Shown here in pieces: positions 22,738 to 33,395 of a DNA stretch of 64,000 nt. Source of the stretch: Coprinellus micaceus (lineage: Eukaryota; Basidiomycota; Agaricomycetes; Agaricales; Psathyrellaceae); contig OX596334.1 of assembly GCA_951394405.1 (NCBI GenBank), forward strand, positions 1,054,001 to 1,118,000, read 5' to 3'. The stretch's first letter is position 1; every line of letters begins with the position of its first letter. The notes beneath the pieces are model-generated. The model saw only the letters and a program-made list of their open reading frames with translations, made no database searches and was not told the origin of the DNA. Both the position numbers and the translations under genes were made by a program.

Positions 22738-23708
22738 TCAATTCTCCTTGACCTCCTCCTCGATCCTCGCCACACTACTCGTGATAGAGAGACCACGGTC
22801 CCTCCCCTTGAATGCGGTCGGGACACCCGCACTCCCCGGTACGTCCTTATTTTGGAACGAAAATGGAGTCCTCGAGACTCCACCAGAGTTCTTCTGGAAC
22901 GCACTAGCACCCATCGGCAAGGGAGGCAGAGGCGGCAAGGCTGGCAACGGTGCACTAGGAGGTGGGACCGGAGCGGGGACAGATGTCGTACGTCGTACGT
23001 GCCTTCGATTCCCCCTAAAATAAATTAAAATGCCGTTAAATACGGCTTCTCGAAGTCCGCCGGAGTGAACTAAACATACCTGACAGGCGGTGGGCCACTA
23101 TAGTGGAGACTAGACCCCACACTTCCACTCCTCAACCTCCCCATCAAGCTAGTGCTCTCCGTTGCAACGCCAACCCCGACCCCATAAACGTTATGAACGG
23201 GGAAAGTGCCGTCGATGGGCCCGGTGATACTCCCACTCCTCGACCGGCTACCAAGGTGCCTCTGGAGTTGGAGAGCAGCGCCGACATTACGGCCAGGTGA
23301 CCGAATGGCGGTGAGGGGCGACGTGCCCAGGGTAAGGCTAGAGCGGCGCTTCCTCAGGGTACGTGGCTGAGCCTGTGCCCCACTCCCTGAATTCGAAGTG
23401 TTGGATGTGGTCGAAGAGATCGACACCGTGGAGGTGGACCTGTGGTGTTGAGCCAGTGCAGCCGAGACGGAGTGCTGCGTTGGCGTACTCTCCCTGGCAA
23501 AGACTGACGAGGTTTCGATGTCCATCTCGTCGGGTTCGATGTGCATAGGAGGCAGAGGCGACACGGGGCGAATAGGGGAGCTACCTCCGTACTGGGTAGG
23601 GAAACCGCTGGCGGTACTCCTTCCCTTCGAAGGGGTGTTGGGAAGGATGTCGAGTGAGGAGCGGGGGGCCAGGAGGCCACTGGAGAAGAAGGCTGAGTAG
23701 GCGGTCAT
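22738..23708 (-). CDS. Serine/proline-rich protein of unknown function (301 aa)
   Basis: Two exons, 23708-23080 and 23014-22738, join in frame across a 65-base GT-AG intron (302 codons). The start ATG at 23708 gives MTAYSAFFSSGLLAPRSSLD. Most of the protein is low-complexity Ser/Pro/Gly. It contains one conserved-looking basic motif, LRKRRSSLTLGTSPLTAIRS, then GRNVGAALQLQRH. I recall a similar LRKRRSSLT...SP motif in other fungal unknown proteins, so this is probably a real family. The C-terminus ends IEEEVKEN. No domain, signal peptide or membrane segment is visible. Confidence 0.7.
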
Positions 23709-24685
23709 GGTCGGTAACGAGAACCTGAGTAGATAGTGTTCAACGTAGTCGAGGTCGAAGAGAAGATGGAGAGAAAGAATAGGTGTGGAGTTCAACTCCT
23801 GTGGGTGTAGATATAGCAAAGAGACCTCCTTTGTCCCCGTTTCGTTGCTTCGTGGGCGTCAAATGGGCGTTGACGTGGTGGTGGTGAAGTTCGAGTTTCA
23901 ACCCTGAGCGCCGGTTTGGGAACTCGGGTATCACCGATTTATTAGCGCCATCAGGCGCGGTTGGATTTGAGGAGCCTCGAGGCAAATAACGCGTAAACAA
24001 CTTGCATCGCCTCCTGCGACCGACCGTCTTGCTCGTATCAAACCCTTTCAAGGGCCACACATGTTCTCGACAGGTTATGGCTCACAATGAGTCCACGAAT
24101 CGCAAGCGTCAAGGGCAGACACCTACCCACGTCTTCGTTCAACGAAAGGCCATGCAGTCGTGACAAACTGTTTGGACTCACTCGACTTGTCACCGAGCTA
24201 GACACTGCCAGAGAGCTCGACGAAACACCTGTCCCCCACACAGGAGGGGCTGTGCGGGAGATGATCGAAAGAGATAGCTCCCTAGGTGAACCTCGAACCG
24301 GTGGATTGTGCGTACACCGGGGCGCCTGTAGTCTTGCACTCCTGCACTCCAGGAATTAGACCTACGATGGCAATCCAGGCAACTTAACCTTCCTCTAGCA
24401 CTTCAAGACCCTGAATAGCCGATATCGAATAGGGGTGGATATCACCTCATTGCGTTTTGTGCGAGAACCGACGTGGACCTCGGAACTTGCCGCACAAGGC
24501 AGGACGACACAAGCCTCGGGTCTGCCTCACGGATGGCACGCTTATAACGAAGTGTAACTTCGTCCACACTGACACCCGAGCCACCTAGGATTTAGCTTAC
24601 CCGCGGTCTCATTACCTTTTGGCTTCCCCCTGGCAGTGTATTCCAACATATCGCAGACCAAACCTTCCATCGGGCTTCGCAAGCA
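23709..24685. other. Intergenic between two divergent unknown genes
   Basis: About 980 bases between the serine-rich gene (minus) and the small gene at 24686 (plus). It must hold both promoters. No TATA box stands out and no RNA gene or repeat was found. Confidence 0.45.
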
Positions 24686-25262
24686 ATGACCACCGTCACC
24701 TCCGATTCCACCTCGCTCTCCGGCAACTCTCCGTCCCCTCATTCAGTACCCCTGCCTGAGTCACCCCCGCCTTCGTACAACCGAGTTCGTCGGGCTGCAG
24801 AGAGGGCTTCCTCTAGTTCGAGGCGCACTGGCGTCAAATGGATCGCAATTAGAATCGGGGATGTCAGTTCGTTCGTCCCCTCTTTCCATGCTCCGCGACC
24901 TAAACACGCCCGCGTAATTTATAGGAAGCTTCCTTGAGCTCTGAGGTCCCTCCTCCTACGTCACCTTCCGAACTTGGCGAATCAGTGAGAGCTCTCCCGC
25001 GGCTGCAAGAATTCTACGAGACGCTCCATGAATGCGACACAGTTCACGCAAACCTCCAAGCCTGTGCCAAGGGAATAGCGAAGGGTACGGAACAGCTCTA
25101 CGCTCTCCAACAGAAGCTCTGCAATATCCACGAGTACTGGATGGAGGCCGGAATGAATGGTATTGCGCATGATTTGATACCCGTCCTCGACGCTGGTGAG
25201 CGCTTACCTCCAACACTCATGTTCTCTCCCATTGCTGACCAGCGCCCGCCGCCCCAAAATAG
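24686..25262 (+). CDS. Small unknown protein, likely coiled coil (155 aa)
   Basis: Three exons, 24686-24862, 24925-25195 and 25243-25262, join in frame (156 codons). The second intron has donor GTGAGC, a GCTGAC branch-like site and acceptor CAG. If it is retained, the frame continues to a stop at 25266 instead. The N-terminal 60 residues are Ser/Pro-rich. The rest (LPRLQEFYETLHECDTVHAN and LYALQQKLCNIHEYWMEAG) looks like a helical or coiled-coil domain with hydrophobic spacing. I do not recognise the family; a small adaptor of a trafficking or chromosome complex would fit the size but nothing proves it. Confidence 0.55.
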
Positions 25263-25867
25263 CTAAAGCGAAGCTGCCACAATCAACCTTTCCCCCGTCT
25301 GCTTAACCCTTCGTAGCACACGTATTTTCTAGTCCTTTACTCGTTCATTGTACTCCCCTCTTCCGCGATTTAATCTAGCTCTAGCTGTTTGAACACCGAG
25401 TTGGTTCAAGGGTGGTACTGGTAAGCGTAGCGAAAGCTATCTGAATTTCAAACTCAGGCAGCAAAAGTTTTCTCCAGAGGATCTCGACTGAATGTGGTCG
25501 CAAAAAAGCTTGCACCAACCAGCACGAGTCGACCACCCGTGGTGGCCAAATAATTACCTATCCCGCTCTCGCATTCTCACTGCAGTTTTCAATAAATAAA
25601 GTGAGTAAAGGTAGTATGGGTGCAGGACAGAGGTATACACGGTGCAAGAACTCTATAGGTATGTTCGAAACAGCGACGATAGCAATGCGACTTTGCAGAG
25701 AAGAAACTTGGTAGTTGGGGAGTGCGAATGACAAAAGCAAGTTGGGAAGCAGGACATCTAGAATATGGAGATTATCTATGTGCCAATGGGGGTATGAACA
25801 GAACACGAGGAAAGGAGAAAGAACGTCGAATGCGAACGTGTCGGGATCGGGGAAACGAAGTAGGGTA
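25263..25867. other. Intergenic, convergent 3' ends
   Basis: This is the stretch between the small gene and the stop of the FunK1 kinase at 25868. No gene-like frame or repeat was found. Confidence 0.45.
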
Positions 25868-28715
25868 TCAGTCATCGAAAGTCTCGTTGTCCTCGTCCAT
25901 CGCTTCGGAAAGGCGGGTACCATTGTACTCGGAGGTGCGGTTGCGCTTGCTGTGGGTCTCGCCAATCTCATCCGACCCTCGCTTGGAAATGCGAGCAAGA
26001 GGAGTAGGAGAAGATCCAGACGACTCATCCTCCGAATCGGTGTCTCTAGAGCCCCGAGTGGATGGCTTCTCGCCGTCACGCTCAAGCTCGTCGAGCGCCT
26101 TGTCGAACATGACCTTGACGGTGTCGTAGTGGGCCTTGCGCCGAGCATGGAGTTTCTGGAGTCTCTTGAGGCGTAATTCAGGGCTCGCAGTCTTCCTAAT
26201 CCTTTCCTTCTCTTGTACGACACCCCTGAGGAAGCCGTGGAAGGCTTCGAGGAGATCCCTGCACGGATCGGACCAAAACGCCGGGACCTCAGTTGCTTCG
26301 AGAGGCAGGGAAATAAAGCTGTGCTTCAATTTCCGCGCAATACGGGGAACTTCATTGTCCCAATCGACAAGTGATTCGGGCTTGGGCTTAATCTCTTGCT
26401 CGATGCCCGACCACCCGAACATGAGGTGGGCCAAAACCAAAAAGAAGGACTCTATGTCGTCCAGGTAGTCGTGCGCAGTGGCGTTCGAGCTAGGCTCATA
26501 GCTCCATAGGACGGACAGCGACTGATACATCCTCGTACCCTAAATGATAATGAGCGTCTACTCAATCATGACCAGCAAGATAGAGGCGAGTAACTCACGG
26601 TCCTGCATTCAACTGAGATGCTGGAGACGTCCCGAGCCCCAGCCTGTACAGCCATGTCGAAATCGACGAGAATACCTCGAAGGCCAGGAAGGGCGTCTGG
26701 CAGTCCGAGTAGGATATTCTGCATTGATATGTCACGATGAAGAACCGACTTGTGTTCTAGCAATCTGGAGTGGGCTAAATAGAGTTAGACTACGGTGTGT
26801 GAGGGGTGGCGAAGGGCACTTGCCAGCAAGAGTGTCGCGAAGGACACCAATTGCCTGGTGCTGAGATGTGAAATGCTTCAGAGAGCGCCCGTACTGCTTT
26901 AGCACGACCCGAAGCCAGACTCGATTGAAGAAGTTGGGCTGTTCAGGGAGTTGACTGCCACGGAAGTCCTTCGTCTGGGCCAGGTCATCGCAGTAATGGA
27001 GCATCTGCGCGACTCCATTCACACCCTTGACATTCTCGAGCATGGTGTGCTCAGACGCTCTATCCTCTCCACGCCACGCGTCTTTGATGAGGACGGCGTC
27101 GAGGGGATTCCCGTTCCGGTCTCGAGCGTGCCAGCAGGTTGTCCCTCTGCCACGGAGTGCGGCGCGATGGAACACCGGATGAACGTCGATGAGGTCGAAA
27201 GTGACGCTCTCCTGGTTCGAGTCGACCATCTTGATCGTGCCGCTGACCTTCCTTCCTTTCTCGATCTTCCACTGAATATTGGTGTCGAGTCCAAGCACTT
27301 CTTCCTTGGGCGACGACAGCCCGATAACAAGGCGAACAAAAGTGTAGGGATCCCGGTGGATGTTGATGAAGGGGGTGTACTTGGCGCCACTCCTGTCGAA
27401 GTGGATAAGGCGAACGTGGTGCTCGCTGATGATGAGCGCCCGGACAAATTTCCGGTTGGGCTGCTGGATGAAAATTTGCCTGCAGAGAATTCAGTACCGC
27501 TCATTCGCTCGAAAGGGAATGTGGCCCTCACCTCGCATAGATCCCAACCTGCTCAATGTTAGTCACATGGCTTCCCTTGTACTTGTCGAGCTTGACTTCA
27601 AAAGCGGCGGCCAGGTTGCTGAATCCGATGGTCTTCGAGACCCCGGCCTTGTGCACATACGGAAGTTCGAAGGATGGGCCGGTCGCGACAATCGAGATGT
27701 CGGGCTTGGTCGCGTGATCGACATCATCTCGGTGTTGGAGATGAGTCGAACTGGTGTCCTCGACGCGGCGAGTGTTTCGGTTGTCCTTGGGTGCCAACTT
27801 TTTCAAGATCGTAGAAAAGAGAGCGGTGAGGGGCGCCTGGACTGCCGCCTCGTTGCCCGGCTTGTCTGGCAGAACGGTCCAGCGCCCGATGACGTCCTCC
27901 CCATATTGCGCCTCCGGATCGTATCCTATCGCCTGGAACGATCCTCTGATTTTCTCATCGGTGATCAGATCTCTGTACAGCTCGGTCGCATACCCCTCGT
28001 CGCCCTTCTCAATGTTGGCGCCGATTTCCTTCTTCAGGGCCTCCCTCATGACTTCGAGCTTCGCGCCGGCAGCGACATTACTCGTAGTGTGACCCATGGG
28101 CGTCGAGCCCAAGCTCGGGTCATCAAGTCTCCCACTTCCGATTGAACCACCTGTCTCCGTGGCGCCCAGGGCAGGAGAGGCGGGCATTCGAGCCGGGACA
28201 GACTGAGCCACGTCAGAAGGCGGGGTAGGCGTGCGGAACCGAACTTCGCGCGCGGCGTTGGCCATCGAGCGAGTGCGCGACCTCGGAGGTGGGGTCTTTC
28301 CGTTGGCGAGAGCTGCAGCTGTGGTAGCACGCTCGCGAAGTCGATCCTGGCGATTGTCCGACTTCTTCTGTTTCTTGCGCTTATCCTGGGTGGGAGCCTT
28401 AGATTCGACTGTGGCAGCAGGAGCTTCAGCAGCCTTCTCAGATGCAGCACTGGATCGTGTAACCCGGCGCGCGGGAGCGTGATCGTTGGGGGTGGCTGCA
28501 GGAACGGTGGGGGAAGACTTGGTTCGAGCTCGCGGCTTGGCTGGGGTGGCTACGCGTGGTTCGTTGGCGCCAGAGGACTTGGTTCGAGCCCTGGGCTTGG
28601 TATTCTTGACGACGGGAGGTGGAATGGGGTCCTCAGTTGGAGTCGCAACGTCGGTTTCCACGCGAGCCCGAGACCGCGTGCGGGGTCTGGTCGCTGGATC
28701 GCTGTTCGAAGGCAT
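25868..28715 (-). CDS. FunK1-type fungal protein kinase with basic N-terminal extension (895 aa)
   Basis: A complete FunK1 kinase. Exons are 28715-27532, 27479-26824, 26774-26599 and 26539-25868, summing to 896 codons. The second intron (26823-26775) begins GCAAGT and ends CTATTTAG, the same GC-AG intron as in the paralogue at 18402. HRD lies at about 626-628 and DFD at 651-653; QQPNRKFVR, HFDRSG and HDYLDDIESFFLVL are present. The first roughly 180 residues form an Arg/Lys/Pro/Ala-rich disordered stretch with several KRKR-like clusters, suggesting nuclear localisation; the paralogue lacks it. The C-terminal tail is acidic with KRNR. Family role: fungal signalling kinase, substrate unknown. 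Confidence 0.92.
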
Positions 28716-29488
28716 TGTGGGTGAGAATGACGGATGATGGTGACGGTCGAAAGGAAAGAACCAACGAACCTCAGAGTCAGTCTTTTATACCCTCTGCGAG
28801 CTTCCTTTTTGGGAACACAATGACCTCGTTGATGGTGGGCGAAAGCAAGAAACGGAATCAATTGCGAACTGCATTGGGCCATCCTGCACATGACCTCTGA
28901 TCGCCCAGGCACGTGAAGGCTTCGTGTTACGGCAGGTGACGGCGGACTTCCAACATCATTCGGGTTTTCAACGCCGACTCGTCACCACCGACCTGAGGCC
29001 AACCCAGTTCAACCACCAACCCTAGAAATCATTCGGGAATCTCAAAGAAGGTATGAGTTCGCTCGTTCGAGCTTACGGGCCCGACGGGAAACTTCCCTAG
29101 TTCTGTTACGATTGCTGTGGCCCAGCAGCGCTCTGTTCACCATGAGGTTATCTGGAAATTGGAATTGACGACAACTCGGTGCAAATTTGTGACAAACCTC
29201 ATTCGCGAGGATTTTTAGCGAACAAGTGTGTCAGTTGGGCCACTTTCGTCGGATCGAGAGGGAGCATGCCAGATGTAGAAGTACGGTACACGTTGGCGTT
29301 TATGAGGTGAGTGGCCTAAGATCTTTTAGTCCTGATGGCCATCCCAGATGGAGACCTCCCCAAGGACCCGCGGCCTTGCACGATCGACGCCATGGCCACA
29401 CACCCCGCTCCGTTCGTGCAGTCCAGGCCGTGCTTCCATGCTGTTTGAATCGTTGAGGCGCTATTACCCCTTACTAGCGTAAACACCA
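28716..29488. other. Divergent promoter region, FunK1 and CCCH gene
   Basis: About 770 bases between the kinase start (minus) and the upstream motif of the first CCCH gene (plus). A TATAAAAGA-like element (minus strand, near 28788) lies about 70 bases upstream of the kinase ATG. Nothing else was recognised. Confidence 0.45.
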
Positions 29489-29520
29489 TGGGCGCCTAAA
29501 CCTTTTGAACAGGTGACTAG
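29489..29520 (+). promoter_or_regulatory. Shared upstream motif of CCCH gene 1
   Basis: GGGCGCCTAAACC, then GAACAGGTGACTAG, ends 112 bases before the ATG at 29632. Very similar text stands 105-118 bases before the ATG of the other three CCCH genes (30721, 33255, 37167). A TATATAG lies about 51 bases before this ATG. It is either a conserved promoter element or a leftover of gene duplication. Confidence 0.55.
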
Positions 29521-29631
29521 GCGTGGCAGCTGATCCGTGCTCCCTGGCAGTGGAGGTCCTTGCCTCGTGGTGACTGCCTTATATAGTCGCCTTACGTCTA
29601 CTGGCAGCCTCTCTTGCCCTTCTTCGCAGCC

Positions 29632-30644
29632 ATGTTCAACACTCCCTCGCACTTCGCACGGAGGGGTGGAGGGACTAGGGTCCCACCATCCCCTGCGAAG
29701 AGGAAAGATTGTCAGCTCTTCGCAGAAGGGCGTTGTCCAAGTGGTCCTAAGTGCCCCTTCTTACATCGCATCGTGATCAAGCGTCCTATCGGGTACCGCA
29801 GTGGTGGTGTCAACGACAATGCAGGGCTCTTGCAACGAAACCATGACAGTACACTTCAGGACTCTAAAGCTGACATAAAGCAGAGGACCGTCGGCAATTT
29901 TAATCCTCTTCGAAATCACCTCGACGCTCAAGGACAATCGCAGCCAAAAACGTGGGTCGGCTTTGCTCACCTTCAACGGCGAGTTTATTTTTAATTCCTT
30001 TTCCCCGTCCAGCCCTCATAAACCAGACGAAGGCGAACGCACTCCGCAGCGAGATGTGCTTTCAGCGATATATTTAGGACAGGCGTCGGATGCTCATTGT
30101 GATGAAGAGACCAACCATCCACGACTGAAGACAAATCCATGCTTCGAGTGGGAGAAGACAGGAGCGTGTGCTCGAGGAGACGCTTGCTGGTACAAACATG
30201 ACGCGAAGGTTAGCCCATCCCTTGATCAGGCCCAGGATCCTTGCTGAGATCTTCGGCGACACCAGAAGGTTGACCCAGTTCTCGAACCGGTGGACGAAAC
30301 CCCTTCACCGCCTGTTGAACAATCAAGTACTTACCAGAACGAGGCCGAACGGCGACGGAGGCTACTGCTGAAGGAGAAGCCCTGCTTTGCCTGGGCGAAA
30401 GGCACGTGCGAAAGAGGAGATGCGTGTTGGTACAAACACGACATGGAGGTGCGTAAACATAAGCTCTACCCTTTTAATCGTTTGGTGATGGGCGCGTCCG
30501 TCATCCCAGGTGAAGATCCACCGAGTAATTTCATCAGTCACGAAAGAAAACGAAGAGAAACTGAAACAAACTGTAGACGATGATGATGAAGAGCAAATAC
30601 GCCAACTAACAGAGCTTGTACGAGCGTGGTGGTCCGAGTCGTAG
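29632..30644 (+). CDS. Triple CCCH zinc-finger protein (277 aa)
   Basis: Predicted RNA-binding protein. Exons are 29632-29951, 30013-30208, 30266-30448 and 30510-30644 (278 codons, all in phase). There are three CCCH fingers of the C-x7/8-C-x5-C-x3-H type, one per exon: CQLFAEGRC..CPFLH, CFEWEKTGAC..CWYKH and CFAWAKGTC..CWYKH. After the third finger, exon 4 begins VKIHRVISSVTK, nearly the same as exon 4 of the large gene at 33396, but then diverges to an acidic tail ending LVRAWWSES. The first three exons match that large gene closely in length (196 and 183 bases for exons 2 and 3). So this is a short relative of the CCCH-RBR fusion, either truncated or ancestral. A CCCH gene of the second type follows 230 bases later. 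Confidence 0.85.
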
Positions 30645-30720
30645 TAGCTCAGGCTACATTCGCGCATGGGGGCCTCCTTAGGTCTGTTCACGCAGCCCCG
30701 GTATGATAGCGCCATGCGCT

Positions 30721-30756
30721 GGGCACCTAGGCGGGCCCTCGAACAGGTGACCAGAC
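30721..30756 (+). promoter_or_regulatory. Shared upstream motif of CCCH gene 2
   Basis: GGGCACCTAGGCG, then CTCGAACAGGTGACCAGA, lies about 116 bases before the ATG at 30872; CATATAAACC lies about 53 bases before it. Compare the copies at 29489, 33255 and 37167. Confidence 0.5.
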
Positions 30757-30871
30757 TATTTGTGCATCGATCTATGTTATCACAACGCATCTTCGAGCCT
30801 CGTGACCTCTACATGCCATATAAACCAACCTGTTGCTTCTGAAACGATCCACTCGCTTCTTCGCCACCACC

Positions 30872-31609
30872 ATGTCCAAAGGGTGCATATCGCCCACAGC
30901 GACCGTCAGAGAGACCCCGATCTCCCCGCCGGTCGTGGAGCAAGGATGGCGCGAATGCATGTTCTTTTCTGTAGGTATTTGTCGAAAAGGATCTCGTTGC
31001 CCTTTTGCACACACACCTCGGAACGGGAACCCACTGGCAAGAGGGCAGAAGGGCGATGAGCGGGATCACAACGCAAAATCTTCACAGAACTCCCGCGCCT
31101 GTGCGCCGATGGATCAGATTGGAGACACTTCAGAGCGGACAGTTTCTGGTAAATCCAACACCGCGCCGAACCCTCAGGCACCTCGCAAACGCCGATGGCA
31201 GCCAAGCAGGTGTGTGTCAATGGCATTGGCATGAGGCCAACGCGACTTCACAAATATCTTGTAGTAGAGGTTCCAAGAAAAATACAGGAAGGCAGTGCAA
31301 TGACCGTTCAAAGCATCAAGGACCGCCGTTGAGCTCCGCTCCAGTCCGACAACCGCCTGAAGAACAGACACTCAGAGGTCAGACGAAGGTCAAACAGTGC
31401 ACTGAATGGGAGGCGGGACGCTGCTCTAGAGGACTTGCTTGCTGGTATAGCCATGGTGCGAAGGTCCGTGCATTCCGCACATTCTGATGTGTCCATCCAT
31501 ACCTCCAACATTTGAACTCCCTCCACAGGAAGACGTCGAAGAAGAAAGTGCAAAAGTGTACATCAGGGCACTGGGGCGGCGGTGGGAGGGAGAAGTCTTG
31601 GGCGTCTGA
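30872..31609 (+). CDS. Double CCCH zinc-finger protein (204 aa)
   Basis: Predicted RNA-binding protein. Exons are 30872-31209, 31268-31463 and 31529-31609 (205 codons). The acceptor of intron 1 could equally be three bases earlier. Finger 1 is CMFFSVGICRKGSRCPFAH and finger 2 is CTEWEAGRCSRGLACWYSH, both C-x7-C-x5-C-x3-H. The last exon encodes an acidic helix-like tail, EDVEEESAKVYIRALGRRW, resembling the tail of the gene at 37292 (ESQKAYIWALKRVW). With that gene it forms the second type of CCCH gene in the two duplicated pairs. Length and exon 2 size (196 bases) match the family here. Confidence 0.82.
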
Positions 31610-33254
31610 ATGTCGTGCACGGCGTGGAAGGGCGACCAGATCATGCAAATACCCCCACTATCGCAGTCGTCGGTGCCCTGCGAGCAAAGAGCCGAAAACA
31701 AGCGGGGGAGGAGTCCAAACATGACGATCATGTACCATAAGATTTAACTCATCCCGAACCAGTACAAAACGACGGGGAGTACCTGAATAGCGAGATAAAT
31801 GTTAGTATGTATAACAGAGCGTGTCTTCGAGCTGGGAGGCATCGGGGTGACTCGGAATGGATTTGGGGTATAGGAAAGCGTGGACAGTGCAAGGGTTGAA
31901 GAGGTAATGGACGTGGCTGCATTGGCACGAGCTCAATTTCCGATCCTCAGTAACGACCACCTAATGAAATTAGGTTTTCATTGCGTTAATACCCGGGTCG
32001 CTTTGGAGTCCGTCAAGACAAGGATTCAGGCACACCCAGGGAGCAGGTGAAGATGGCGTTGCCGATTCTTCAATGGCCCCATGGCTTTATGGAGCATCTT
32101 CGAGACTGTGGTTCCGTGACGCACCTCCCAGTTTAAAATCAGTAGCGAGTGCGTGTTGGGAACGATGTTCCCCCTTCTAACCGCAGTAGCAAGTGTGACC
32201 TTATCGCTTTTTCGCCTTGAATGGGTGCACCTGTTGAACAGGTCGGCGCACATGGGACACCAAGAACCGCAACTGGCGAACGCAAGCAGGATAACGGGGC
32301 GGAAAGAGTGGGGTGGGGTGTCGGTGAACCTTGAAGGGCGGTGCAATATGGTACCCCTCCATGAGGGCGAGAAGCCTAACGTAGTACCGGTTACACTGGT
32401 CGCGGGACCTGTGCATGATCAGCAGTCAGAACCCGAACGAATCTTGAACTTCGAAACAGGCACGCACCGAGCATAAGCTGCCATCTTCTCCACTTGTCCC
32501 TCAGCCTCCTCGTCTTCGAATCACTCTTGGGAGACGAGACGGTGGCCATCCTAGATTCTATCCCACGCGACCTTCATTGGTACGTGAAATGAGCCTGGCG
32601 CCTTGGGTAGGTAGCGGCCGCTGGACGATGGATGGGCGGTTTCAAGGGGATTGAGATTTCTTGAACTCGATGCGGATGATGGCGGAGGACCATTCACATG
32701 GTGAGAAGCGACAGTTTGTATGAGACAGGCTGTGACAAAATCGACGGGCGTCAATTTCAAAATCGTGGAATGATGGGCTCTTTCGGACTCCGAACTTCTC
32801 TACGTTCGACTCGCCATGTGGACTCGTCACACACTCTCCCCACCACGACCACGACCAGTTCACCTGCCTGACCAGACCCAGTGGAATCTTCAAATTTCCT
32901 CGTTCTACTGAGGAAGCCCAGATGAAGGCTGAAGGTAGCCCCTCACGCCCAACCGTCGGCCGGAAATCTACGGTAAATTTTCACGTTGTTGCATGGTGGG
33001 TATCGAATAGCTTTTCTTTCATTCTGGAGGTATTCGGTGAAGGGTTAACTAGAGGGTTTTCTTGCCTCAGGCGCCTTTCTTGGGTTCAAGATCCTTTTTT
33101 TTTTTTTTTTTTTTTCGTATGACGCGTTGATTATGTCTCCCTTCAAGTTTCAACTGATAAGTACCCTGCCTTGACAGCAATACCACTGGGTACCGCGGTG
33201 GCCTCGATCGTATAACCCCCTGAGTGGCATTGCCTCAAACCGGCGTGGTCACAC
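31610..33254. other. Intergenic between the two CCCH gene pairs
   Basis: About 1.6 kb with no domain-bearing frame on either strand. It includes a homopolymer at 33095-33115. The stretch separates the 29.5-31.6 kb pair from the 33.3-38.4 kb pair. Confidence 0.45.
33095..33115 (+). repeat. Poly-T run (21 bases)
   Basis: An uninterrupted run of 21 T residues, the longest homopolymer in the window. It could be the poly-A tail of a retroposed copy on the minus strand, but no matching body was recognised next to it. It lies about 280 bases upstream of the large CCCH-RBR gene. Confidence 0.9.
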
Positions 33255-33286
33255 TGGGCGCCTAAACCTCTCGAGCAGGTAACTAG
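33255..33286 (+). promoter_or_regulatory. Shared upstream motif of CCCH gene 3
   Basis: GGGCGCCTAAACCTC, then CGAGCAGGTAACTAG, ends 111 bases before the ATG at 33396. It differs from the copy at 29489 at only a few positions. The TATA-like element here is weak (TGATATGG). Confidence 0.55.
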
Positions 33287-33395
33287 ATTGAACAGCGGAT
33301 TCATATTCTCTGGAAGATTCCCGCCTCGTGGTAGATGCCTGATATGGCCGGCTCACCTTGTCAGCCGCCTTATTCCCCTCTTCTTCCTTGCAGTC

